A DNA stretch of 64,000 nucleotides from Paenibacillus sp. (lineage in GTDB: Bacteria > Bacillota > Bacilli > Paenibacillales > YIM-B00363): assembly GCF_035645195.1 (NCBI RefSeq), contig NZ_DASQNA010000046.1, positions 1 through 64,000 on the forward strand. The letters run 5' to 3'. A program made the position numbers and the translations under genes. Below are positions 7,617-16,293 of the stretch, in pieces. Every line of letters starts with the position of its first letter. Positions within the stretch are counted from its first letter, which is position 1. The notes beneath the pieces were generated by a model, which saw only the letters and a program-made list of their open reading frames with translations, searched no databases and had not been told where the DNA came from.

Positions 7617-7672
7617 GCTGTCGTCCTCCTCTCAACCTCGCTCCATTATACCATGGGGCAAAAAATTTCTCC

Positions 7673-7700
7673 TTATGAAAGGATATGGATACGGTATAAT
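7673..7700 (+). promoter_or_regulatory. Promoter of the 2H phosphoesterase gene
   Basis: TTATGA (7673-7678) and TATAAT (7695-7700) are separated by 16 bp, 33 bp before the start codon. The -10 is perfect and the -35 is weak. Confidence 0.5.
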
Positions 7701-7733
7701 AAAACATAACTACTTACGAAGGAGGCGGCCGTC

Positions 7734-8249
7734 ATGAATTTCGGCATCGTCATCTTCCCTCCCAAAGACGTACAGGACGCGGCCAACAGCTATCGGAAAC
7801 GATTCGACCCCCATTACAGCCTCATTCCACCGCACCTGACGCTTCGGGAGGCGGAGCCGTGGGATCCGCCGACGCTCGAGCAGGCCGTGGAGCACTTGAA
7901 CGCCGTCGCCGAGGAACTTTCGCCCGCGGAAGTCACGCTGAACCGGTTTTCGACGTTCTACCCGGTGGCGAACGTCGTGTACATGGCGCTCGAGAACCCC
8001 GATCCGCTCATCCGCATGCACGAAGCGATATGCCGCGGCCCATTGAAGCCCAGGGAGTCGAAATACAACTTCACGCCGCATCTGACGGTTGCCCAGAACA
8101 TCGGCAACGATGAGATGCACGACATTTACGCGAGCCTCAGGCCGAAGCCGCTGTCGCTTTCGTTCCGGGTCGACCGCATTCACCTGCTGTACCAAACGGA
8201 GAACGGCGCCTGGACCGCGCATCAATCGTTTATGTTGAAGAGCAACTAA
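7734..8249 (+). CDS. 2H phosphoesterase / 2'-5' RNA ligase superfamily protein (YjcG-like)
   Basis: A 171-residue protein of the LigT-like 2H superfamily. The two catalytic HxT motifs are visible as HLTLREAE near residue 34 and HLTVAQN near residue 121. Length and sequence match Bacillus YjcG, a stand-alone family member whose substrate is not established. GAAGGAGG is seven bases before the ATG. Single-gene unit with its own promoter and a shared terminator. Confidence 0.85.
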   Translation: MNFGIVIFPPKDVQDAANSYRKRFDPHYSLIPPHLTLREAEPWDPPTLEQAVEHLNAVAEELSPAEVTLNRFSTFYPVANVVYMALENPDPLIRMHEAICRGPLKPRESKYNFTPHLTVAQNIGNDEMHDIYASLRPKPLSLSFRVDRIHLLYQTENGAWTAHQSFMLKSN

Positions 8250-8253
8250 TCAT

Positions 8254-8290
8254 AAAGAGGACGCGACGGCATATCGCCCGCGTCCTCTTT
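8254..8290. terminator. Bidirectional terminator
   Basis: A perfect 12-bp stem (AAAGAGGACGCG with CGCGTCCTCTTT at 8279-8290) sits between two convergent genes, with terminal A and T runs serving both strands. Confidence 0.8.
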
Positions 8291-8303
8291 CGTTCCGCCT
8301 GAA

Positions 8304-9824
8304 TTATTCCGCCTTCACTTCGACCGCTTCTTCGGTATCGATCGGCATCGGCATGCCCGGCTCGCCGAAGTTCGGCTGGAAGTTCGGATCCTCGCGCATT
8401 TGCTGCAGCATCGCGTCGCCTTCCGTTTGCCATTCCTTCAGTGCCTGACGCACTTCCTTCTTGCCGTCTAGCACCTCTTGGAACTTTTGCTGACCGATTT
8501 GGTGAACCATATAGATGTTCGGATATTTCCGATAAATTTCGGATTCGTCCAACACTGGAGCCGGCTTCAACTGATAGAACGCCTCGATGTTGTATTCGAG
8601 CCCTTCCTTCGGCTGCAGGTAGTTCTTGTTCGCGACGAGGGTGCCTTGGCTGCGCGACTTCAGACGCGCCCAATCGTCGCCGTTGACGAACTTCACGAAC
8701 TCCCATGCGTCTTTTTGGTTTTGCGCCTTCGCGTTGATGCCCATCATGCCCTGCAAATAAATTTGTCCGCCGATGCCCGGCGCGTCCTCATGCGTCGGCA
8801 GCGTCACGACGTCCCAATCGATTGGGTCGAGCCGATCGTCCGTTTCCGCTTGGCGGTTGGCGTTAATGAGTTCGTTAATATAATAATAGCTGGAGATCGC
8901 CATCGCCGTGCGGCCCGACAAGAAGTTATCCCATTCGAACGGACCCGGCTGCCGGTTATTTTGCTGTTCGAAATTCGGCGGTCCCGGAATGATCTGCTGC
9001 TCGCGCAAGTCGACCACCGTTTTCCATACGTTCTCCCACTGGTCCGTGTCGACCGTCATTTTGTCGCCGGACGGGTCGAAGTAGCTAAGCTGCAGCGGCT
9101 GCGTATACAGCTGCATTTCGTAGAACGAATCCCCGCCTTGGTACGTCGAGAACGAGAAGCCGTACTTCTGGTTTTCTCCCTCGCCGCCGGACAATTGACG
9201 AGCCAAGTCGAACACTTGATTCCACGTCATGCCGTCCGTCGGGAACGGTACGCCTTTCTCTGTAAAGATCGCTTTGTTGTAAAACAGCGCCGACGAGCTG
9301 AACAACGGAGCGAGGGCGTACAGCTTGCCGTCCGGAGCCGCTTCTTTGATGCCTTCGAGTACGGTCGGAACGATTTTCGACGTGTCGAATTTGTCGGCCG
9401 TAATGAGCGGATCGAGCGGCATCAGCAGGTTCTCGTTCACGAGATCGGGCAAATTGTTGAACTCGATCATGACGAGGTCGGGCGGGTTATCGCCCTGCAT
9501 CAGCTTCTTTAACTCTTCCATCGGATTCGGCTGTTCTTGCGGCGTCGTTCCGTCGGAATAACGGAATTTGCTGTAGTCGACCGCAGGAACGACTTCGATT
9601 TTGACGTTCGGGTTCGAGAATTCATAGAGTTCCGTAAATTGCTGCCGGAACCACTGATCGTCGTCGCCATAGCCTTGCAGCGTAGCGATGCGAAGCACGC
9701 GCTCCGTATCGTCCGACGGGGTCTCTCCTTGCGAGCAGGCGGCGAGCGTCGACATGCCGACCGCCGCGGTCAGCGTGACGGCCATGGTGCGGGCCATTTT
9801 CGATGTGCGTGTTGAAAGCTTCAT
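8304..9824 (-). CDS. Extracellular solute-binding lipoprotein (family 1)
   Basis: A 506-residue lipoprotein: a signal peptide with lipobox LAAC (Cys near residue 29), then a two-lobed family-1 periplasmic-binding-protein fold of the type usually serving sugar ABC importers. Motifs include GDNPPDLVMIEF, the GRTAMAISSYYYI segment and KDAWEFVKFVNG late in the protein. It is the last gene of a five-gene operon, and its start overlaps the stop of the preceding ATPase gene by four bases. That operon encodes FtsX/MacB-type, not sugar-importer, membrane components, so its role here is unclear; it may act as a sensor or adaptor. Confidence 0.85.
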   Translation of the reverse strand: MKLSTRTSKMARTMAVTLTAAVGMSTLAACSQGETPSDDTERVLRIATLQGYGDDDQWFRQQFTELYEFSNPNVKIEVVPAVDYSKFRYSDGTTPQEQPNPMEELKKLMQGDNPPDLVMIEFNNLPDLVNENLLMPLDPLITADKFDTSKIVPTVLEGIKEAAPDGKLYALAPLFSSSALFYNKAIFTEKGVPFPTDGMTWNQVFDLARQLSGGEGENQKYGFSFSTYQGGDSFYEMQLYTQPLQLSYFDPSGDKMTVDTDQWENVWKTVVDLREQQIIPGPPNFEQQNNRQPGPFEWDNFLSGRTAMAISSYYYINELINANRQAETDDRLDPIDWDVVTLPTHEDAPGIGGQIYLQGMMGINAKAQNQKDAWEFVKFVNGDDWARLKSRSQGTLVANKNYLQPKEGLEYNIEAFYQLKPAPVLDESEIYRKYPNIYMVHQIGQQKFQEVLDGKKEVRQALKEWQTEGDAMLQQMREDPNFQPNFGEPGMPMPIDTEEAVEVKAE

Positions 9825-10714
9825 GCTTTCCCCTCCAATGATTTTGGTGCTTGAATAATGATTTTCTCCCCGTCGAACTCGAGGGACGCTTTGTTCCCGA
9901 TTCCGAGCGCCTCCAGGTATTCCTTCGGAATTTGCAAACGACCGGCGCGATCGATGACCACATACGCCTCGTGTTCCTCTTTCACCGTACGTCTTCCGAC
10001 GGTTTCGCTATTATAGACGGCGGAATCGAGCTCAGGGTTGCGCTTAATAAATTCCGTGCTCGTTAAACCGTCGCGAATCGCGACGACCCGGTCCACTTTG
10101 CCCGCCAGCTCGAGATCGTGCGTCACGATGACGATCGTGACGCCGAATTCCCGGTTGAACGAACGGAATATGTCCATGATCCGATCCGACGTCGCCGAAT
10201 CGACGGAACCGGTCGGTTCGTCCGCCAGCAGCAGCGAAGGCCGATTAGCGAGCGAAATCGCGATGGCCACCCGCTGCTGCTCGCCGCCCGACAGCTGATG
10301 CAGCTTGTTGTTCATGCGGTCTTTGAGACCGACCATCTCGAGCAGCTGCTTCGCGTACGGGCGGTCCAGCTTGCCGCCGAGCATCATCGGCATTTCGACG
10401 TTTTCCAAGGCGGTCAAGTATGGAAGCAGGTTCCGGGCGTTGTTCTGCCACACGAACCCGACCGTACGCCGTTTGTACTCGACGAGCTGCTCGTCGCTGA
10501 TTTTCAGCAAGTCCCATTCGCCGACCCGGACCGTGCCGGCCGAAGGGCGATCGAGCCCGCCCAGGATGTTCATGAACGTCGATTTGCCGCTGCCGGAGTT
10601 GCCGATGATCGCCATCATTTCCCCGCGATCCACCGTCAGGTTAAGCCCCTGCAGCGCGACGACTTCGACTTCGTCCGTTTTGTAAATTTTCACGAGCCCT
10701 TCGCAAGTGATCAT
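9821..10714 (-). CDS. ABC transporter ATPase (LolD/MacB type) fused to an AbrB-like domain
   Basis: A 297-residue protein. Residues 1-225 are an ABC ATPase: Walker A GNSGSGKST at 38-46, signature LSGGEQQRVAIA near 138, Walker B LLLADEPTGSVD near 160 and the H-loop THD. This is the LolD/MacB/FtsE subtype that pairs with FtsX-like permeases. The C-terminal ~45 residues (VVIDRAGRLQIPKEYLEALG onward) match the SpoVT/AbrB swapped-hairpin fold, which normally binds DNA or mediates dimerisation. The fusion is unusual. It sits directly after the FtsX-like permease gene and is translationally coupled to the solute-binding lipoprotein. Confidence 0.88.
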   Translation of the reverse strand: MITCEGLVKIYKTDEVEVVALQGLNLTVDRGEMMAIIGNSGSGKSTFMNILGGLDRPSAGTVRVGEWDLLKISDEQLVEYKRRTVGFVWQNNARNLLPYLTALENVEMPMMLGGKLDRPYAKQLLEMVGLKDRMNNKLHQLSGGEQQRVAIAISLANRPSLLLADEPTGSVDSATSDRIMDIFRSFNREFGVTIVIVTHDLELAGKVDRVVAIRDGLTSTEFIKRNPELDSAVYNSETVGRRTVKEEHEAYVVIDRAGRLQIPKEYLEALGIGNKASLEFDGEKIIIQAPKSLEGKA

Positions 10715-10717
10715 CGG

Positions 10718-13618
10718 TTATCGCTCCTCTCCGAGTTTCACCGCTTGGTGCACCCGCAGCCTGCGAATATGCGTCAGGAGCAAGCCCGCGCCGAGCACGA
10801 TCATCACGACGACGACGCCGTACAGCTGCAGCGTGTCCCCCGCCGAGAAGACGACGCGGAACGGCGGCACCTGACTCGCGGCGCTCTCCGTCGTCTGCAG
10901 GAACGGCAGGAACAACAAGCTCGCAAGCCGCCCGATCGAAAGGCCGAGCACGATGGAGAGGCCGGCGGTGAACGCTTGCTCCAGCAGCAGCATGCCGGTG
11001 AGCCCTTTCCGGGACAGCCCCATCGCCCGCAGGACGCCGAACTGCACGACCCGGCTCGACAGGTTGAAAAACCAGTACAGCACATAGCCGATCAGCGAGA
11101 TCGCCACCGAGACGAGAAAGCCGAGGCTCAAAATGCCGAACACGCCGCCGCGCGCCGGGTGACGCTGCTGGACGATCAGTTCGTTGCGCACGTCCTTCAC
11201 CGAGGCGATGCCGATGCCCTTTTCTTGGAGCGTCTCGACGATCGGCGTCACTCGCGCGCCATCTTCCATGTCCAGCCACACCTCGTACGGGATGAGCGGG
11301 ATCTGATCGTAAATGTAGTCGATATTCGCGATGTAAAACGGCGTTTCGTCCGGGTACTGCGAAGGCCAATACGGCAGTATGCCGACAACGATGAATTCGA
11401 TCAACTGCCCTTGAATGCTGATGTTCGCCAAATCGCCCGGCTTTAACTGATACCTGTCGGCGACCTTCTGCGGAATGATGAGCGCCTGCTCGAAATCTCC
11501 CATCAAATCAAGGTATAAGTACGGGTGCACCGGGTACAAATCGCTTCGCCACCATGCGACCTCGGCGAACTTGTCGTTTTCGATGCCCATCACTTTGCCT
11601 TGGCCGATCGATTTGCCGGAGACGACGACGTTGCCTCTCGTCTGGAGCACGCGCGACGCTTGCACGACGCCGGGCAGCTCGCGAAACACCTCGAACGGCG
11701 GCTCGATGTAGAACACCTGCTGCGCCGGAGGCGCCCCTCCGCCAGGCTGGCCTCCGCCGCCCCCCGGTTGGCCGCCGGGCTGTCCTCCCGGCTGACCGCC
11801 CGGTTGACCGCCGGGCTGCCCGCCCGGGTTTTGCTGCGGCGGCGGCCCGCTCGACTCGACGAAGCCTTCCCACACCGTTTGGATAATGACGTCCGTCCCG
11901 TATTGGTACAGCGTGCGTTCGGTCGAGTTGAGATCGATCGTTCGCGCCGCAGCGGAGTTGTACATGCCTAGACCGAGCGTCAAAATGAGCAGCAGCATCA
12001 GCGGATAGTACGACTTCGACGAACGGGACAGCTGCGCCAAAGTCAGATACAGCGGCACCGGCAAGTACGACCGTCCAAGCCAATTCATAAGCCGCAAAAT
12101 AAGCGGGAAGATGCGCAAACAGAACAGGCCGACCGAGAAAATCGCGAGCGCCGGCACGAAAAACAGCGTCGGCTGCACCTGCAGCTGATCCGCGGTCAAT
12201 CCCGTCTGCATCGAAATCATTTGCCGTTCGCGGAACAAATACCAGCCGTAGCCGGCGACGCCGATCAGGACGACGTCCAAGTAAAACCGCTGCCAGATCG
12301 GCGGCTTGTTAGCCCTTGCCATCTGCTGCTTGAGGCCGACGATGGAGGATCGCGCGGTTTGAATCGCCGGCAGGACGGTCGACACGATCGCGATCAGCAC
12401 CGCCGCGGCGCCGTACAGCATCGCGTCCAACCCGAAGCCGACAGGGATCGACTTGCGATCGACGAACGTCAGGAAGCCGCTGGCCGAGCCAATGCTTTTC
12501 GCCATGAACCAGCCGAGCAGCGGACCGAGCACGAGCGCGATGCCGCCCAAAATGAGACCTTCGAGCACATACATCCAAATGATTTGCTTCGTTCCGGCCC
12601 CGCGGCTTCGCAGCACGGCGATGTCGCTTTTCTGCCGGTCCAGCGCCTGCTTGGCGTTCATCGATATGTAATAGAACACCATCGCGATCATCGGCGCCGC
12701 GAGCGTGAACAGCAGCAGTTGAAGCTGCAGGCTTTGGGAGCGGAACTCCCGCAGCATGTCTTGGAACGTGATGTCGACCTGCGTCCCCTGCAGCCGCTGG
12801 TACAGCTCGATATCGAGCCGCGACAGCGCCGAAGACAGAAGCGCCAGATCGCTCGCTTGAATGTCGGAAAGATCGAACGCATAGTACCAAGTGGCCATAT
12901 TGATCGCCAGCCCGCGCCGCTCGATCAATTCCTTCATCATGAGCTCTTCGTCGACGACGAGCGTGTTGACGAGCCCTTCGAGACCTTGATACCAATATGG
13001 GCTCGTATCGTCCTTCGGCACGTATGTGCCGACGACTTTTACTCGGAACCGCTCCGTGCTGCCTTGGACGGGATAATAAAATTCGTCCCCGACCCGGAAA
13101 TAATTGCGGAACGCGCCTTCCTCGAGCACCGCCGCTTCGATGACGCCGTCGACGATTTGGGAAGAAGGGAACCGTCCGTTAACGATTTCCGCGTTCCCCT
13201 CGAATTCGCTCATCGACGTGAGCGTCATTTGGCGGCGCTTGCTCGGGTCGACCGTCTGCGGATCGACGACGGCGAGCTGCGTCCCCCGGATCGACACCGT
13301 CTGCACGTAGGCGGCGAACGGAAAGCCGACCCGGCTCGGAATATCTTCCTCGATAAACTGCTTCACGTCCCCGAATGCGGTCAAATCCGCCTTGCCGCTG
13401 CCCACGGCTTGGTACCGCATCAGCAGCGATCCGGCCGGGAACCCGTCGCTTCGCTCCTTCAGCGAAGCGGAGACGACGCGTTTCAGCGCGCCGTCCGTAT
13501 ACATCGGGATGCTGGTCGTGAACGCGACCGCGACGACGAGCCCGATAAGCGTCGAGATCGTCAGCCAGCGGGTATTCCACATTTTGCGATACAGAAACCG
13601 AAGCAAAAGGAGACCCAT
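10718..13618 (-). CDS. FtsX-like ABC transporter permease, large
   Basis: A 966-residue membrane protein with an N-terminal anchor helix (about 18-38), an extracellular domain to about 290, a first FtsX-type four-helix core (about 290-440) and further membrane segments near 460-560. A second extracellular domain and a C-terminal FtsX core (about 820-950) follow. The two FtsX repeats in one chain fit a permease that can act as a pseudo-dimer. An extracytoplasmic linker near residues 595-625 is a tandem Gly-Gly-Gln-Pro repeat. The start overlaps the adaptor gene stop (TGATG). Confidence 0.85.
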   Translation of the reverse strand: MGLLLLRFLYRKMWNTRWLTISTLIGLVVAVAFTTSIPMYTDGALKRVVSASLKERSDGFPAGSLLMRYQAVGSGKADLTAFGDVKQFIEEDIPSRVGFPFAAYVQTVSIRGTQLAVVDPQTVDPSKRRQMTLTSMSEFEGNAEIVNGRFPSSQIVDGVIEAAVLEEGAFRNYFRVGDEFYYPVQGSTERFRVKVVGTYVPKDDTSPYWYQGLEGLVNTLVVDEELMMKELIERRGLAINMATWYYAFDLSDIQASDLALLSSALSRLDIELYQRLQGTQVDITFQDMLREFRSQSLQLQLLLFTLAAPMIAMVFYYISMNAKQALDRQKSDIAVLRSRGAGTKQIIWMYVLEGLILGGIALVLGPLLGWFMAKSIGSASGFLTFVDRKSIPVGFGLDAMLYGAAAVLIAIVSTVLPAIQTARSSIVGLKQQMARANKPPIWQRFYLDVVLIGVAGYGWYLFRERQMISMQTGLTADQLQVQPTLFFVPALAIFSVGLFCLRIFPLILRLMNWLGRSYLPVPLYLTLAQLSRSSKSYYPLMLLLILTLGLGMYNSAAARTIDLNSTERTLYQYGTDVIIQTVWEGFVESSGPPPQQNPGGQPGGQPGGQPGGQPGGQPGGGGGQPGGGAPPAQQVFYIEPPFEVFRELPGVVQASRVLQTRGNVVVSGKSIGQGKVMGIENDKFAEVAWWRSDLYPVHPYLYLDLMGDFEQALIIPQKVADRYQLKPGDLANISIQGQLIEFIVVGILPYWPSQYPDETPFYIANIDYIYDQIPLIPYEVWLDMEDGARVTPIVETLQEKGIGIASVKDVRNELIVQQRHPARGGVFGILSLGFLVSVAISLIGYVLYWFFNLSSRVVQFGVLRAMGLSRKGLTGMLLLEQAFTAGLSIVLGLSIGRLASLLFLPFLQTTESAASQVPPFRVVFSAGDTLQLYGVVVVMIVLGAGLLLTHIRRLRVHQAVKLGEER

Positions 13619-14721
13619 CAGCGACCCACTACTTTCTGCCCGGGCTCGAGTCCCTTCACGATTTCCACTTGCGTGGACGTCTGCATGCCGACCTCGACGT
13701 CGATTTCGGCCTTATTGCCCTCCGCGTCAACCACCTGCACGTAGCTTCGCCCGTTATACGACCGCAGCGCGGCCGGCGGAATGACGATTGCGTTGTCCTT
13801 CCGGTTCGTAATGACCGACACGCTGAGCGGCGTCCCCCGCGTGACGCCTTCCGGCCACGTCTCGAGCTCGACGAGCAAGAACTGCTCGATCGATTCTTCC
13901 GCCGGTTGGTTCGGGTTGCCTCCGCCGTTGTTGTTGTCGCTAGTTTCGGTCGGCAGCCGATCGACTTTGCCTTTGAACTCGCCGGCCGAGTTGATGTTGA
14001 CCACCGCGTCCATTCCGACGGCGATATCCTCCACATCGTCTTTGTCGAACTTAGCGGCCACGACGAGCTGCGTCAAATCGGCGAGCACCGCCACTTTGTC
14101 GTATGCCTTCACGGAGTCCCCTGGCTTCACGGCGACCGAAACGATCGTTCCCGCGAACGGAGCGGTCAATTGGGCGCCGGCGATCGATTCTTCCAGCTCG
14201 ACCAGCTCCGTGCGCTTCATTTCGAAATCCACCTTCAGCGCTTCGAGCTCCTCCGGTTCGTATTCGTCTGATTTTCGGAGAATTTCGATCATGTTGAGCT
14301 CTTCTTTGCGAAACTCCAGCTTTTTGCGACGCAGCTCGCGCTGTTTGTCCGCCACGTCGAGCTCGGCGATGAGCGCCCCCGCTTCGACGGCTTGTCCCGT
14401 TTCCACGTACACGTCTTTCACGCGGAACGTATCGGCCGAAGCGCTGCCGTTCCCCTCGAAGAACAACGTTTCTTCTTTTAAAGACATCAGCTTCCCGATC
14501 GCCTGCACTTTCTGCTCGATCGTGCCGGTTTTCACTTCGTACGTCGGCTTTTCCGACAGCTTCGGCGGCGTGATGACGGGGAGCACTTCTTCTTCGTCTT
14601 CCTTCGGCAGCAGCGAGCAGCCGGAAGTTACCGCGAGCGCGACAGTGAGGCAAGCGGCAACCGCAACCCGCAAGGAACGGTTAGGACGCTTTGAATCGTC
14701 CGTCCACCATTTCGTAAACAT
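13618..14721 (-). CDS. HlyD/MacA-type membrane fusion (adaptor) protein
   Basis: A 367-residue adaptor. The N-terminal hydrophobic segment ends in VTSGC, a possible lipobox (Cys near residue 35). A lipoyl-like barrel, a coiled-coil hairpin rich in Glu/Arg/Lys (about 125-175) and beta-barrel and membrane-proximal domains follow. The start ATG at 14721 has GGAGGT eight bases upstream; a TTG three codons earlier is less likely. It overlaps the upstream ATPase gene by 41 bp. In Gram-positive bacteria such adaptors pair with MacB-like ABC exporters of peptides, antibiotics or cell-envelope compounds. Confidence 0.85.
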   Translation of the reverse strand: MFTKWWTDDSKRPNRSLRVAVAACLTVALAVTSGCSLLPKEDEEEVLPVITPPKLSEKPTYEVKTGTIEQKVQAIGKLMSLKEETLFFEGNGSASADTFRVKDVYVETGQAVEAGALIAELDVADKQRELRRKKLEFRKEELNMIEILRKSDEYEPEELEALKVDFEMKRTELVELEESIAGAQLTAPFAGTIVSVAVKPGDSVKAYDKVAVLADLTQLVVAAKFDKDDVEDIAVGMDAVVNINSAGEFKGKVDRLPTETSDNNNGGGNPNQPAEESIEQFLLVELETWPEGVTRGTPLSVSVITNRKDNAIVIPPAALRSYNGRSYVQVVDAEGNKAEIDVEVGMQTSTQVEIVKGLEPGQKVVGR

Positions 14722-15388
14722 GGTCGGCAACCTCCAAAATCGTAGGATCGTGTGTAGTCATGCAAATCGTTACGCGTTCCGACGCGATGATCTCCCGGAA
14801 CACCGCCATCACCTGCGCGCCCATTTGGCTGTCGAGCTCCGCCGTCGGCTCGTCGGCCAGCAGCAGGGCGGGCCGATGGGCGATCGCCTTCGCGATCGCC
14901 ACGCGCTGCTGCTCCCCGCCGGATAACTCGTACGGCCGGTGATCCGCCCGCTTCGTTAGCCCGACGAGCTCGAGACAGTGCGCGACGCGATTCTTCCACT
15001 CCGCGCGGGGCGTTCCGGCCATCCGCAAGGACAGCTCGACGTTCTCCCAAGCGGACAGAAGCGGCATCAAGGCGTACGTTTGGAAAATAAACCCGATATC
15101 CCTCCTGCGAATCGCCGTTCGTTCGTCGTCGTCGAGCTGGTGGAACGGATAGTTTCGAAACGTGATTTCGCCCTTCGTCGGCACGTCAAGCCCGCCCAGC
15201 ATATTTAGAAGCGTCGTTTTCCCCGATCCGGAACGCCCTTTCAGCATGACGAGCTGATTCGGACGAAGCTCCATATCGATTCCCTTCAACACGTGGATCT
15301 TTTGCCCGCCGACCTGGAACGTCCGTTCCGCGCCGCGCACGGACAGCAGCGGGATTTCGGCCGGCTGCTCCGCAATATCCGCACTCAT
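14681..15388 (-). CDS. ABC transporter ATPase (LolD/MacB type)
   Basis: A 235-residue stand-alone ATPase with Walker A GRSGSGKTT near 52-60, signature LSGGEQQRVAIAKA near 155 and Walker B LLLADEPTAELD near 175, followed by the H-loop in TTHDP. It is the first gene of the five-gene operon (ATPase, adaptor, FtsX permease, AbrB-fused ATPase, solute-binding lipoprotein). Having two distinct ATPases for one large permease suggests a heterodimeric motor, which is inference. Confidence 0.88.
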   Translation of the reverse strand: MSADIAEQPAEIPLLSVRGAERTFQVGGQKIHVLKGIDMELRPNQLVMLKGRSGSGKTTLLNMLGGLDVPTKGEITFRNYPFHQLDDDERTAIRRRDIGFIFQTYALMPLLSAWENVELSLRMAGTPRAEWKNRVAHCLELVGLTKRADHRPYELSGGEQQRVAIAKAIAHRPALLLADEPTAELDSQMGAQVMAVFREIIASERVTICMTTHDPTILEVADHVYEMVDGRFKAS

Positions 15389-15483
15389 TCTCTCTCTTTC
15401 TCCTCCCCACGCCTATTGCACTACATCTAAGACGCAGCGTATACCCAAAAAGTTACACCTGATTAAAAAAATTGACCGGAAGC

Positions 15484-15511
15484 AAAAAAAGGACGTCCGA
15501 AGACGCCCTTT
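15484..15511 (-). terminator. Terminator of the kdu operon
   Basis: On the minus strand GGGCGTC and GACGTCC pair (one G-T) around TTCG, followed by seven T. It lies 24 bp after the kduD stop. Confidence 0.85.
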
Positions 15512-15534
15512 GCTCGTGTTTTCGTATTTTGATT

Positions 15535-16293
15535 TTAACGCGTCATCCAACCGCCGTCTACGCAAAGTACGTGGCCGCTCATATAATCCGAGGCGCCCGA
15601 CGCGAGGAAAACGACAGGACCCTTCAAGTCCTCCGGCGTTCCCCAACGCCCCGCCGGAATGCGCTCCAAAATTTGCCGATTGCGCGTCTCGTCGTTGCGC
15701 AGCGCTTCGGTATTGTCGGTGGACATATACCCGGGCGCGATAGCGTTCACGTTGATGCCCTTGCCCGCCCATTCGTTCGCGAGCGCCTTCGTGAGGCCCG
15801 CCACGGCATGCTTGCTCGCCGTATAGCCAGGCACAGTGATACCGCCTTGGAACGAAAGCATCGAAGCGATGTTGATAATTTTGCCGCCGCCCTGCTTCAG
15901 CATTTCGCGACCGAACGACTGGCACAGCAAGAAGACGGAGTTCAAGTTGACGTCAAGCACCTCTTGCCAGTCGGCGTACGGATGATCCGCCGCCGGCGCC
16001 CGGCGAATGATGCCGGCGTTATTCACGAGAATATCCGCTTTGCCAAACGCTTTAAGCGTCTCTTGTACGACGCTGGACGCCCCCGCCTCGGTCGAAAGAT
16101 CGGCTTGTACGACGACCGCCTTCCGCCCGAGCGCCTCCACCTTGCTTACCGTTTCGTCGGGCGCCGTCCGGTTGACGACGAGCGCGACGTCCGCGCCCGC
16201 TTCCGCCAGTCCGAGCGCCAACCCTTGTCCGAGGCCGCGACCGGCTCCCGTGACGACGGCGACCCGACCCGATAAATCAAACAAAGAACTCAT
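15535..16293 (-). CDS. kduD: 2-dehydro-3-deoxy-D-gluconate 5-dehydrogenase (KduD), SDR family
   Basis: A 252-residue classical short-chain dehydrogenase. It has the NAD(P)-binding TGAGRGLG near residue 15, NNAG near 90, catalytic Ser near 142 (NIASMLSFQG), YTASK near 155-160 and the closing SGHVLCVDGGW. It is assigned KduD from close resemblance to that subfamily and from the operon with KduI, which makes its substrate in breakdown of pectin- or glycan-derived uronates. The start overlaps the regulator gene by four bases. Confidence 0.88.
   Translation of the reverse strand: MSSLFDLSGRVAVVTGAGRGLGQGLALGLAEAGADVALVVNRTAPDETVSKVEALGRKAVVVQADLSTEAGASSVVQETLKAFGKADILVNNAGIIRRAPAADHPYADWQEVLDVNLNSVFLLCQSFGREMLKQGGGKIINIASMLSFQGGITVPGYTASKHAVAGLTKALANEWAGKGINVNAIAPGYMSTDNTEALRNDETRNRQILERIPAGRWGTPEDLKGPVVFLASGASDYMSGHVLCVDGGWMTR

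Noticed and set aside
12221-13744. Long plus-strand frame opposite the FtsX-like permease
   Set aside because: Antisense shadow with Arg/Asp/His-rich low-complexity product; no start signal.
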